DNA of 64,000 bases from Pseudomonadaceae bacterium (GTDB lineage Bacteria > Pseudomonadota > Gammaproteobacteria > Pseudomonadales > Azotimanducaceae): positions 364,264 to 428,263 of the forward strand of contig JANSWO010000002.1 in the NCBI GenBank assembly GCA_024743435.1, in the 5' to 3' direction. This document shows, piece after piece, positions 9,005-17,582 of this stretch. Both the position numbers and the translations under genes were made by a program. Position 1 is the stretch's first letter. Each line of letters starts with the position of its first letter. Under the pieces are notes generated by a model, which saw only the letters and a list, made by a program, of their open reading frames with translations, was not told where the DNA came from and ran no database searches.

Positions 9005-9766
9005 ATGTCGTCAGTCTGTCTAGCCCTTGAAACCAGTAGCGAGACCTGCTCTGTGGCCCTCGCGGCACATGGGGAGACAATCGAGGATACACGCGTGCTT
9101 GGTCGCACGCACAACGAACACCTGCTTGGGATGATTGACGGTCTGTGCCAACGAGCCGACATCACTCCAACTGACATTAGTCACGTTCTTTACTCGGCAG
9201 GTCCTGGTTCATTCACGGGTGTACGAATCGCCGCATCTGCGGCGATGGCAATCGCGCTGGCTAGCGATGCGCGTCTGTATTGTGTTAACTCCTTGCTTGC
9301 GCTGGTTGCAGCAGCGAGCGAACCCGAGCGGAAACAAGGAAGCGGCTTTTACCTTGCGCTCCGGCGTTCCCGCAAAGACGCCTACTATATTTGCGCCTAT
9401 CAACTCACAAGCCATGCGCTCAGCCAGATTCTGCCGCCGCGATTGGTCACCCGGATACCTTCGCTGCCCGATCTGTCTTTGCACATCGAACAAGCGCGAT
9501 CACAGGCGAGCCTGGATCGTCATAACCTTGCCGCTGAACCCTTGCAGTGTTGGCATCTCGTTGGTGATGAGTGGCCCTGGGCCATGGACGCATCAGTGGA
9601 TACCGGTTATGCCGGGGACAAACCGAAGGCGGACACGCTGATTCGAATGCTTGACGATCACCGTTTTGCCAGCACGTTCGACACAGCCGGTGCGCGCAGT
9701 GGCCTGCCGGTTTATGTGGGCGGGGCAGATGGAGGCGATCATCCGTGGCGTTTTGCGGGGCAGTAA
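9005..9766 (+). CDS. tsaB: tRNA threonylcarbamoyladenosine biosynthesis protein TsaB
   Basis: 253 residues from ATG 9005. It is an ASKHA-fold partner of TsaD in making t6A37 of ANN-decoding tRNAs. It shows LALETSSETCSVAL at the N-terminus, the conserved RTHNEHLL segment, and GPGSFTGVRIAAS. These identify TsaB rather than TsaD, which would carry metal-binding HxxxH. A TTG at 8999 would add two residues, but the ATG fits the family. adk, tsaB and rsmJ lie in the same neighbourhood in Pseudomonas. The C-terminal third is poorly conserved, as is usual for TsaB. Confidence 0.9.
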   Translation: MSSVCLALETSSETCSVALAAHGETIEDTRVLGRTHNEHLLGMIDGLCQRADITPTDISHVLYSAGPGSFTGVRIAASAAMAIALASDARLYCVNSLLALVAAASEPERKQGSGFYLALRRSRKDAYYICAYQLTSHALSQILPPRLVTRIPSLPDLSLHIEQARSQASLDRHNLAAEPLQCWHLVGDEWPWAMDASVDTGYAGDKPKADTLIRMLDDHRFASTFDTAGARSGLPVYVGGADGGDHPWRFAGQ

Positions 9767-9808
9767 TGCGCTGGCGGAATGGCGAGTCCTTGCTAGGCTC
9801 CTTTGAGC

Positions 9809-10069
9809 ATGGATGCGCTTTCTTCATCATGGCCCCGGTACCAATCCGCTGTTGCCACCTCGACAGCGGTGCGTGCGCGCGCGACATCAGAACCTGTGGA
9901 TGTCCCACGCCGCTCAGTGCCTGCCAACGGTGCACCTCGTTCGTCCGAGAACGCTACGTTGTATCGTCTGGGGCCCCGCGCCCACAACCAGACGCTTGCC
10001 ATGATGGTCTACGAGGAAAACCTCGCAGCCGATGGCGCAAACGCACGCCGAGTGGACACGTTCGCCTAG
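9809..10069 (+). CDS. Small hypothetical protein between tsaB and rsmJ
   Basis: 86 residues from ATG 9809 (a TTG at 9803 adds two). I do not recognise a family. The sequence is Ala/Ser/Arg rich with a short Pro-Arg region in the middle and ends ARRVDTFA. No signal peptide, membrane segment or metal motif is visible. Support for it being real is positional: without it there is an otherwise unexplained 265-base hole between two same-strand genes, and in Pseudomonas small uncharacterised genes also sit between tsaB and rsmJ. Three frames are open here, so frame choice is uncertain. It overlaps the chosen rsmJ start by 38 bases. Confidence 0.4.
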   Translation: MDALSSSWPRYQSAVATSTAVRARATSEPVDVPRRSVPANGAPRSSENATLYRLGPRAHNQTLAMMVYEENLAADGANARRVDTFA

Positions 10070-10802
10070 AGCGATGCGTTATGTCAGCGCGCGGGTGCCG
10101 CGCGTGAAGTTATGGCTTGACGAGCACGACCCCGAGCGAATCAGTGACATCGAGGACAGATATCGTAACGTCGTTTGTCTGGTGGAGAATCGTCCAGAGG
10201 TGGCAAACCACGCCTTCTATCTGCGCGCGCGAGATGGTCACATCGAACTCAGCCGCGGCGACGATGAGCGCGGTGTCTGGATCGACGAGCAGGAGCTCAA
10301 TCGTCGTCGCGAGGGGCGGTCTGACCTCATGCGTGCGCTTGGGGATGTTCGCGATCGTTCGGTACTGGATGCCACCGCAGGGTTTGGTGTTGATGCAGCG
10401 CAGATAGCGTTTCACGGCGCGCGGGTAACGGCGATGGAGCGCGAGCCCGGTATTTACTGCCTGTTGGACGATCTAGCCAGACGCGCATCGCACGGCTTTG
10501 AGGCCGTCTTCGATGACTCTCGAGAACAGCTCGGCAAGCGTTGGGACATCATCTACCTTGACCCGATGTTTCCTCAGCGAAACAAGCGAGCGCTACCGGC
10601 CAAGCGCCTTCAGTACCTTGCAACGCTTGCCGAGTATGCAGCTGACCCGGATTCGCTGGCAGGCTGGCTTGCGGACTGCCGACGCGCTTGTGACAGACGC
10701 ACGGTGCTGAAGCGACGTGCGAAGGATCCGGTTCTCGCCAAACCCGCAGGTTGCATCAAAGGCCGTTCGGTGCGTTTCGACATCTACACGCCGCTGCGCT
10801 GA
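10032..10802 (+). CDS. rsmJ: 16S rRNA (guanine-1516-N2)-methyltransferase RsmJ
   Basis: 256 residues. SAM-dependent methylation of G1516 in 16S rRNA. The class I fold shows motif I DATAGFGVDA, an acidic loop AMEREPG, and the RsmJ-specific YLDPMFPQRNKRALPAKR. The C-terminus ends RFDIYTPLR, close to the RFDIY tail of E. coli YhiQ. ATG 10032 has AGGAAAA 11 bases upstream. ATG 10074 is an alternative that would avoid overlap with the small upstream ORF but has no ribosome site. The N-terminal domain before the SAM fold is divergent. It is convergent with plsB, with 25 bases between stops. Confidence 0.9.
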   Translation: MAQTHAEWTRSPRAMRYVSARVPRVKLWLDEHDPERISDIEDRYRNVVCLVENRPEVANHAFYLRARDGHIELSRGDDERGVWIDEQELNRRREGRSDLMRALGDVRDRSVLDATAGFGVDAAQIAFHGARVTAMEREPGIYCLLDDLARRASHGFEAVFDDSREQLGKRWDIIYLDPMFPQRNKRALPAKRLQYLATLAEYAADPDSLAGWLADCRRACDRRTVLKRRAKDPVLAKPAGCIKGRSVRFDIYTPLR

Positions 10803-10827
10803 CACCACCAGCGAGCAGAACAACGCA

Positions 10828-13272
10828 TCAGCCTTTGGCTTGGCTGGCGCTCTGCTCGGCCACGACCGGAGGCTGGAGGCTGTGTATTGCCAGCACGGTT
10901 TGCCGTATCCCGGTATCGAGTACCCATTGGGCGGCGCGCGTTGCCTGCGCAAGCAATGGGTCCGGCGACAGATGGTCATTGTCGTCCACGTGAATGAGGC
11001 CATCCCTGGTCAACGCGCTGCAGAACTCCCGGAACAGTCGGCCATCAAAAAACTCCGGAGCGTTGATGCCGTACAGTCGTGAAATGCGCCGTGCAGCCTG
11101 CTGACAGGCTGATAGCAAGTCAGCCTGGGTCAGCGGGTTCAATCGCATGGGGTTGTCGACAAGCAGCGCGATGAGGATGTACTGACGCTCGAGAATCGGC
11201 ATCACGATGCTCGCGAGCAGGCGCATCGCATCAAACTCTGCCTCGTCCGCACCTGGCAGCGAAAGCCTGCCGCCCGAACCACGTTTGAGCAGTCCTTCCG
11301 CAACGAGATGCTCGATCCAGATCGGCAGCGCCGACTCCAGCGGTTCAGTTACGTGAAGCTCACGACCCACGTAGGGGAAGACATTGCTGATCAGCGCCGT
11401 GAGCTCTGATTCAGATAACCCGCGCCGCCGATTAATGAACATGCAGGCGATCATGGAAGGGATCGCAAACACATGCAGAACGTTGTTTCGGAACCAGGTC
11501 ATCAGAACCGCGTCTACGGGTTCATGGCTATAGACACGACCGAAGCTGTGATCTTCCGCGTCGAGCATTCCCAGAGATTGCGCGTACTCGATGACGGCAT
11601 CTGGGTTGTCTGCACTCTCGGTTGGGCGAATCGCCCAATGCTCCTGATGCGCTTTCAGCAGCGATAGATAGCGGCGCAGCTGGCCATGCAAGCGACCGTG
11701 ATCGATAGCGATTCGGGGTGTTGCGAGCGTGACCAGCGCGGTGAGGTTGATTGGATTCACACTCGCAATTGAATTGATACTGCCAAGTAGATAGTTACCC
11801 AATCGGTGGGCCTGTGAGGCATCTGGACCTGCCGGCAGAGATTCCAGGGCGTCGCTGAGATCCACCGGCGCACCGAAATTGACCTGAACTTTGCCGAAGT
11901 TCTCTTTCAGCAGGCGCAGCGAACTGAACACATCCGTTAAGGATTCTTTGGTTTTCGCAGCCCCGCGCAGCTCATCGAGATAGCTGCGGGCTTCCATTAA
12001 GCGTTCGTAACCGAAATACACAGGTACCAGCGCAATCGGTCGTGGCAGCCCCCGATTGTGATGATCGATCGTCATCGATAGCAGGCCCGTTTTGGCTGGC
12101 AGTAAACGGCCAGTTCGGGTGCGGCCACCCTCGATGAAGAACTCAACGCTGTGGCCGCTTCGATAAACCTGATACAGATACTCGGAGAACACCGCGCTGT
12201 AGAGCGGATCACCACGAAAACGCCGGCGCATGAAGAAGGCACCGCCGCGGCGCAATAGAGCGCCAACAACCGGCATGTTGAGATTATCGCCGGCCGCGAT
12301 ATGGGGGATGTTCAAGCCTTCGTGAAACAGCAGATAGGACAACAGCAGATAGTCAAAGTGACTGCGGTGCGAGGGCAGATAGATGAGCGTGTGGGTCTGG
12401 GCAATCCGCTTCACCTCTGGCAGGCCAGATACGTCGATACCGCTGTATACCCGGTTCCAGAAGAAGGTTAGAAGCCGCTCAAGCACGCGAATCGTCGGGT
12501 AGGACATGTGTGAGGCGATTCGACGGGTATAGCGTCGTGCCCGGCGCTCGAGCTTGCGTTGGTCGCGAATGTCCGCCTCTTTATTGATTACCTCGCGCAC
12601 GGCTCGGCTTTTGACAATCCGGTGTAGTAAAACTCGCCGATGGGAGAAGTCCGGCCCCATTGCCGCCACGCGTTGATTGCGAAAGCGCACGCGCAGAAGC
12701 CGGGCAACCCGGCGCAGTGCGCGGCTTGGTGATAGCTCAGCCTCCTGACCGATAGCAGTGAGAGACAGTGGCTCGCCAAACTCGACGAGGATGTCCTTTC
12801 GGTTCAGAACCACGCCGAGCATACGTCGAAAGCGGCCGGTCACCGTCCATTGTTCACTGACGAACGCTTTCCAGATGCTGCTTTCACGGCGCGGAGCGCG
12901 GCCCCAGAACACCGACGTTGGGGTGAGCAGAATTTCATCCTTGGCCGAGTCGCTGTAGTCCAGAAGCCGTGTCAGCCCTGGTGACATGGCGCGCATCGTG
13001 TTACGTGCAAACACCAAGCCGTGGCCTCTGGAGAGCGAGATGACTCTGCGTTGGTTTGGTAGATCCGCCTCAGCCAACGCTGACAGCGGGCTCGGCAGTT
13101 CAAGTTGTTCGCAGATGATATCCAAGACCAGCAGATCCGTGAGGCTGCGGTATTCGAGGACATAAACGTGCCTGCCATCCAGTGTGACCGGCGTGGGGGC
13201 AGTTGGCCGAATGATCCAGGTCAGGATCCGGCGCAGCAGCCGATAGTTGAGGTGTTTTAGGTAGGCGAACAC
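10828..13272 (-). CDS. plsB: Glycerol-3-phosphate acyltransferase PlsB
   Basis: 814 residues, the normal size of the membrane-associated enzyme that makes 1-acyl-glycerol-3-phosphate, the first phospholipid step. The catalytic HX4D block is SHRSHFDYLL, followed by GAFFMRRRFRGD, the glycerol-phosphate-binding EGGRTRTGRL, and ALVPVYFGYE. The C-terminal half matches E. coli PlsB (for example GINAPEFFDG). The start is GTG at 13272, giving MFAYLKHLNYRLLRRIL. cdsA for the next branch point lies at 29.5 kb. plsB lies 63 bases downstream of gspD on the same strand, but a strong hairpin lies between them, so it probably has its own promoter. Confidence 0.96.
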   Translation of the reverse strand: MFAYLKHLNYRLLRRILTWIIRPTAPTPVTLDGRHVYVLEYRSLTDLLVLDIICEQLELPSPLSALAEADLPNQRRVISLSRGHGLVFARNTMRAMSPGLTRLLDYSDSAKDEILLTPTSVFWGRAPRRESSIWKAFVSEQWTVTGRFRRMLGVVLNRKDILVEFGEPLSLTAIGQEAELSPSRALRRVARLLRVRFRNQRVAAMGPDFSHRRVLLHRIVKSRAVREVINKEADIRDQRKLERRARRYTRRIASHMSYPTIRVLERLLTFFWNRVYSGIDVSGLPEVKRIAQTHTLIYLPSHRSHFDYLLLSYLLFHEGLNIPHIAAGDNLNMPVVGALLRRGGAFFMRRRFRGDPLYSAVFSEYLYQVYRSGHSVEFFIEGGRTRTGRLLPAKTGLLSMTIDHHNRGLPRPIALVPVYFGYERLMEARSYLDELRGAAKTKESLTDVFSSLRLLKENFGKVQVNFGAPVDLSDALESLPAGPDASQAHRLGNYLLGSINSIASVNPINLTALVTLATPRIAIDHGRLHGQLRRYLSLLKAHQEHWAIRPTESADNPDAVIEYAQSLGMLDAEDHSFGRVYSHEPVDAVLMTWFRNNVLHVFAIPSMIACMFINRRRGLSESELTALISNVFPYVGRELHVTEPLESALPIWIEHLVAEGLLKRGSGGRLSLPGADEAEFDAMRLLASIVMPILERQYILIALLVDNPMRLNPLTQADLLSACQQAARRISRLYGINAPEFFDGRLFREFCSALTRDGLIHVDDNDHLSPDPLLAQATRAAQWVLDTGIRQTVLAIHSLQPPVVAEQSASQAKG

Positions 13273-13294
13273 GGGGCGAAGTGTAGCCGCCCCG

Positions 13295-13321
13295 GCCGCA
13301 GGCTCCTAGGGAGCGTGCGGC
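13295..13321 (-). terminator. Strong hairpin after gspD (probable terminator)
   Basis: GCCGCA and TGCGGC form the outer stem, and GCTCC with GGAGC the inner stem, over 27 bases with a small bulge. It lies 15 bases past the gspD stop on the minus strand. No U tract follows on that strand, so termination may be partial. It lies just upstream of the plsB start. Confidence 0.5.
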
Positions 13322-13335
13322 TTGCATTTTGCGGG

Positions 13336-15261
13336 TTACTCGCTGTCAGCGGTTGCTCGGTCGGGGAGCACACCCTGAAACAGAGCATCAATCTCGCGTC
13401 CGGCGTCTTCACTGCTGATCTCCACTTCGTAGACACCAGCGTACTTTCGAGCAGTGACGCGATCGGCATCTTCCGGTTCGCGAATAACCGTCGGCCGTAG
13501 AAATACCAACAGGTTCTGTTTGGTCACCGTTTGAGTATCGCTGCGGAACAGTCGGCCAAGTAGGGGCACATCGCCAAGTAGCGGCACCTTTCTGACACTG
13601 TCTGTGACGTTGTCTTTGATGAGGCCGCCGAGAACGACGGTCTGACCATCGTTCGCGAGGATTGTGGTCTTGATTTCCCGCTTGCTTGTCACGACATCGG
13701 AGAAGCCACTGTCGCCGATATTACTGGGAATGACGTCTTCAACACTCTGGGAGACTTCCAGTCGAACCGACTCGCCGTCATGTACATGCGGTGTGACCAC
13801 GAGCTCCAGGCCTACGTCCTCACGCTGGATGGTGGTAAAGGGATTGCTCGCGCCGTCGGTATTCGTCGTGAACGAACCGGTTCGGAAAGGCACCGTACGG
13901 CCAACCGTTATCTGTGCTTCCTGATTGTCTAGCGTGAGGATGCTCGGTGTAGACAGAAGGTTGGCATCGGTGACGTTTGCGACAGCAGTAATCAGCGCGC
14001 CGAACGAGATTGCATTGAGGTCGATCTTTGCCGCTGCGATGGTCGGGTCGGTAAGGCCTGCCAGTGCGGAAATGATGTCCAGCGTCTCGTTTTCACCCAG
14101 GACGTTGTTGAGAAGATTACCCAGGCCTGCGGCGCTGCCGGTACTCACGAGCGGAAGCGTTTCGCCACGAGCATCAGCGGCTGCGATTTCGACACCGAGC
14201 GACTCAGTATCATCCAGGGTGACCTCGACGATTGCCGCCTCAATGAGAACCTGCGTGCGTCGCACGTCGAGTTTGTCCACGATATCCAGGATCTCGGACA
14301 TCGTGCCGGGATCTGCGCGGGCGACAATGGCGTTCAGCGATTCGTCCGCTTTGATCGTAGTGGGTTCACCACCGGTTGCGTCATCGCCAGCAGGCCGGTC
14401 GCTGATGATTTCATTAAGAATATCGGCAACGGATGTCGCATCGGCGTGGCTTAGGTAGAGAACCTGGGTTGCACCCGTTGTCGTTGCGGGTTTATCCAAC
14501 ATCTCGACCAGCTTCATGACCTCTGCAACAGGGCGGGGCTTGCCGCGTATGACCATGGAGTTGTTACGCTCATTGGCGATGATCTGAATGCGCTGCGGGC
14601 CTTTAGCGCTGCGGCCAATCTGTTCTGGCGCAACTTTCTCGAGCATCGCGACCATGTTGCCTACCCAAGCCTCCTTGAGCTGCACCACGAGCACTTCGTT
14701 TTCATCAGACACGTCTATTTGCCTGATCAGTCTGGACAGGCGCAGGATGTTGTCCGCGTGGTCACTGATGATGACGACATTCGGCTCGCTAACGGCCGCG
14801 ATGTGGCCGTACTGCGGAATCAGCGGCCGCAGAATCTTAACCAGCTCATCTGAGGGCACGTTCTGCGCAGGAATGACGCGCGTGACCAGCTCTTCAGGTG
14901 GTACGTTGTCCAACGCGCCGCTAGCGCCCGGTGACTGCTTGCCGGTCGCCTGCTGCTGAATGCGCACAACGCCGCCGGATTCTGTTGCGGTGAAGTTGTG
15001 AACCCGAAGAACCGATAGAAACAGTGCATACACGCCATCGCCGTCGAGGGGCGTTTTCGATACAACCGTTACGTTACCTTTCAGGCGCGGGTCGATAACG
15101 AACGTGCGCCCGGTGATCTCTGCGACCTGCTGAACGAATTCGTGGATGTCCGCATTCTTGATGTTAATCGTCCATTCCTGAGCGCTCGCGGAGGTGCAGA
15201 ACACCAGCAGAGCGCCGAGCAGCCAGGCCTGAAAGATTGTAGAGAACGGTCGTGTCTTCAT
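13336..15261 (-). CDS. gspD: Type II secretion system secretin GspD
   Basis: 641 residues from ATG 15261, where MKTRPFSTIFQAWLLGALL begins a signal peptide ending at SASA-QEW. An upstream in-frame ATG would put 37 extra residues before the signal sequence and is rejected. The mature protein has an N0 domain (INIKNADIHEFVQQVAEITG), N1-N3 ring domains with SNVVIISDHADNI-type repeats, and the secretin barrel with VGRTVPFRTGSF, EDVGLELVVTPHV and the signature LGGLIKDN near the C-terminus. It forms the outer-membrane channel. gspC lies just upstream on the same strand; no pilotin gene or E-M genes are in the window. Confidence 0.95.
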   Translation of the reverse strand: MKTRPFSTIFQAWLLGALLVFCTSASAQEWTINIKNADIHEFVQQVAEITGRTFVIDPRLKGNVTVVSKTPLDGDGVYALFLSVLRVHNFTATESGGVVRIQQQATGKQSPGASGALDNVPPEELVTRVIPAQNVPSDELVKILRPLIPQYGHIAAVSEPNVVIISDHADNILRLSRLIRQIDVSDENEVLVVQLKEAWVGNMVAMLEKVAPEQIGRSAKGPQRIQIIANERNNSMVIRGKPRPVAEVMKLVEMLDKPATTTGATQVLYLSHADATSVADILNEIISDRPAGDDATGGEPTTIKADESLNAIVARADPGTMSEILDIVDKLDVRRTQVLIEAAIVEVTLDDTESLGVEIAAADARGETLPLVSTGSAAGLGNLLNNVLGENETLDIISALAGLTDPTIAAAKIDLNAISFGALITAVANVTDANLLSTPSILTLDNQEAQITVGRTVPFRTGSFTTNTDGASNPFTTIQREDVGLELVVTPHVHDGESVRLEVSQSVEDVIPSNIGDSGFSDVVTSKREIKTTILANDGQTVVLGGLIKDNVTDSVRKVPLLGDVPLLGRLFRSDTQTVTKQNLLVFLRPTVIREPEDADRVTARKYAGVYEVEISSEDAGREIDALFQGVLPDRATADSE

Positions 15262-15414
15262 AGCGTTGCTTCTGCTGATGAGTTCGGATTTACGTTGCGT
15301 CCGCAACGCATGGAGCGTCGCGTATTGTGTAGTCGGTCGATGGCAGGGTGATGTGCTGTGTCGGAGATGCATGTTTGGCCGCTGGAGACTGTGGGCTGCT
15401 TGGCTGTCATTGCG

Positions 15415-16368
15415 TCAGTCTTTCAAGCTGGCCGTGACGAAAAAGCGCCGGCTGCCACGCTGGATCTCAAGACGTGCGGAGCCCTGCGCCATAACGTTTG
15501 CGATCTCAGCACGGTCTGTGGACACGTTACCGACGGGCTGGCCGTTAACCGACATGATGATGTCGCCGGATTGAAGCCCTGCCTGGCTTAGATACGGTGA
15601 TTGAGCGAGCTGATCTGACACGCGATAGCCACTGGCGCTTCCATCAGCTACTGGCTCGATGCCGTACTGAGAAAGCACCGCTGAGGGATCGTTTTCGAGC
15701 AATTGAGCGTTCGCCTCCAGAAACTCCCGAGGGGACGTCGGCTCAAGATCTACTGACTCGCCGCTGTTCTGATTGTCCAGAAGCTCAGCAAACGTCTCGA
15801 GGTCATCATCGTCCTCTATCGCATTCGCGGCGACGCCCGAGGCGCGCCTTGCGCCTCGACCGGCATCATCGGTGTCGCGCCGGGCACTGGCAAACGCTGC
15901 TGCAGACTCTGCAAACCTTAGAATTTCGCGGCTGCCCGCGCGCGATAGAACAACGTAGTCGCTATGGACTTCCACCAGCTCGACGTTTCGTTGAACGGCC
16001 TCACCAACCTGATACAGCTTTCCGGGCTTGCCTTTCTCCGACACGATCGCTGCCGATTCTTCGGGAATCTCGGCCTCGAAAACACCGCTTAGCACAAGCG
16101 CTAGAGTGGTTTCTCTCGGTGTTTCTTCGCGAGCAACCGGAGCACTGAAGCCGCTTGCATCACCGAACAGGTTGCGCGCTGCAATGGCTTGTACGTTGAC
16201 CGCGCGTGGCGCGGCGCTGGTGTCGCTGGAATCGGCAGGAGCATCGGCCGAGGTCGCAGGGCCGCCGAGGAAACTCAAGATCGTCGAGGCGATCGTCCAT
16301 GCGATGCCCGCGATGATCAGCCAGCGTAGCGCGTCAGCGACTTTGGGGAGCGCTTGCTCGAGAGTCAT
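15415..16368 (-). CDS. gspC: Type II secretion system inner-membrane protein GspC
   Basis: 317 residues. One N-terminal membrane helix (LRWLIIAGIAWTIASTIL), a homology-region domain beginning near AIAARNLFG (the HLFG-like signature) and reaching IVSEKGKPGKLYQVGEAV, a linker rich in Asp/Glu, and a C-terminal PDZ domain (LSQAGLQSGDIIMSVNGQPV). GspC links the inner-membrane platform to the secretin and contributes to substrate choice. It starts the gspC-gspD pair on the minus strand, with a 470-base noncoding region upstream that probably holds the promoter. Confidence 0.93.
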   Translation of the reverse strand: MTLEQALPKVADALRWLIIAGIAWTIASTILSFLGGPATSADAPADSSDTSAAPRAVNVQAIAARNLFGDASGFSAPVAREETPRETTLALVLSGVFEAEIPEESAAIVSEKGKPGKLYQVGEAVQRNVELVEVHSDYVVLSRAGSREILRFAESAAAFASARRDTDDAGRGARRASGVAANAIEDDDDLETFAELLDNQNSGESVDLEPTSPREFLEANAQLLENDPSAVLSQYGIEPVADGSASGYRVSDQLAQSPYLSQAGLQSGDIIMSVNGQPVGNVSTDRAEIANVMAQGSARLEIQRGSRRFFVTASLKD

Positions 16369-16838
16369 GATGGATTAACGTTGCTGATCATTGAAGTGTT
16401 CTTTGTAGTGGCGGCGGATGCTTGGATCTGAGTTGGCAATCTCGTTCGAGCTCTGGTTTCGGGGGTTGGTATCTACTGCGCTGCATTGTATCGCTAGTTT
16501 ACCGATGCACTATCCTGGCCTTGATTACGGCCTTCATAGGCATCCTCAAGCAACTCTTAATGTCTCTTAACGTCTCTTCGTATCTCTCAGCGCCATTTTG
16601 CGTCCGTACGCGCGAAGAGCTGCCAGGGGTATTGTCCGCGAATCCGCTGCATCGAACCATGACCAATTTGCCGTCATCAGCGGATCAGCAGCCCCCTCAT
16701 CAACCAGAGTTGACGAGCAAGCACCGATTATCGCCACCAGGTATGACACTTTCGCCAACCATTCGGTTCCGGTATCCGGCCTCGTGCCAGTTTGGTGTAG
16801 TCCGGGTCCCGCCGGATGCACCTGATCCCAAGAGCAGT
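16369..16838. other. Intergenic region between gspN and gspC
   Basis: 470 bases without a convincing gene. It separates gspN from gspC-gspD, all on the minus strand. A 10-base period repeat lies at 16554-16590 and a TACAAT-like -10 for the minus strand lies near 16490, 120 bases before gspC, without a good -35. The open frames here have atypical composition and no family resemblance. Confidence 0.5.
16554..16590. repeat. Ten-base phased CTCTTAA-type repeat upstream of gspC
   Basis: CTCTTAATGT, CTCTTAACGT, CTCTTCGTAT and CTCTCAGCGC follow each other at exactly 10 bases. On the transcribed strand this reads as phased AAGAG blocks about 190 bases before gspC. Helical phasing would suit repeated binding by one protein on one DNA face; this is inference. 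Confidence 0.45.
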
Positions 16839-17582
16839 CTAAAAGACTTGTTCTTCCACCTCTAGAACGATGGCGTGATCTGGGTCACTGCCTGGCCAGG
16901 GCATGGCCACCAGATCGGTGAAGTGTCGAGTAACGCCTACTTTCGCAAAGCCGTTGCGCTGCAGCGCGGCGCGCATGAGCAGAATGGGATCTCCATCGGC
17001 GCGCACGTGAGCCCGGGGTTGGGCCGAATCGCCACTCGTATCAAGATCGAGTATGGCCGTCATAGGCGGTAGCCGCTGGGCCTCACGGCGCCCGGACAGT
17101 GTGTAAGTCACATCGCCTCCTTGCCAGAGCACCCGGCCATCTAAGGCGCTGGGCCAGCCCGATTCGATCAAAGCGTCAATGGTGTCGATTTGCACGCCAC
17201 GCCCGACGCGAATGTCGTACGGCGCCAGCAGCGAGTTGAGTGTTCCAGCGTCGACACGGCCGCTCACGGTTGCGCTCGTAGTCGTGAACCCCGCGTTTGC
17301 GTTGCCACCGAGTTGTAACCCTGTTCCCGTCAGGTGCCAATCAACGCTCGCGCGGCCGGTGAACAGCGTGAGTGGTGCTAACGTCCATTGCAGCGTGCCC
17401 AGCTCAAGCGCGGGCGTTGTCAGGTAGGTCTGGCCCTGCCAGATAGTGCCGCGCGTTTGCGTTGCGGTCACGATACTGGCATCGGTTACCGCATTGCTGA
17501 TCAAGGTTGCCGGTAGCCGTGCAACCACGATGCCCGCGACAATCAACGCGCCGAGCACAACGCTGACGACAATGCGCTTCAT
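16839..17582 (-). CDS. gspN: Type II secretion system protein GspN
   Basis: 247 residues. One N-terminal membrane anchor (VVSVVLGALIVAGIVVA) and a periplasmic beta-rich domain with the family pattern GTIWQGQTYLTTPALELGTL and LTLFTGRASVDWHL. GspN is a non-universal T2SS component at the inner membrane. The start overlaps the dapE stop by four bases (ATGA), so it is translationally tied to lysine/peptidoglycan precursor genes, not to gspC, which lies 470 bases further on. The C-terminus VLEVEEQVF is unremarkable. Recognition rests on topology, conserved blocks and the gspC-gspD neighbours. Confidence 0.8.
   Translation of the reverse strand: MKRIVVSVVLGALIVAGIVVARLPATLISNAVTDASIVTATQTRGTIWQGQTYLTTPALELGTLQWTLAPLTLFTGRASVDWHLTGTGLQLGGNANAGFTTTSATVSGRVDAGTLNSLLAPYDIRVGRGVQIDTIDALIESGWPSALDGRVLWQGGDVTYTLSGRREAQRLPPMTAILDLDTSGDSAQPRAHVRADGDPILLMRAALQRNGFAKVGVTRHFTDLVAMPWPGSDPDHAIVLEVEEQVF

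Noticed and set aside
15262..15372. Longer GspD start
   Set aside because: It would bury the signal peptide 37 residues into the protein.
16422..16865. 147-codon rightward ORF between gspC and gspN
   Set aside because: Overlaps the gspN end on the opposite strand, has no ribosome site and no recognisable domain despite one hydrophobic stretch.
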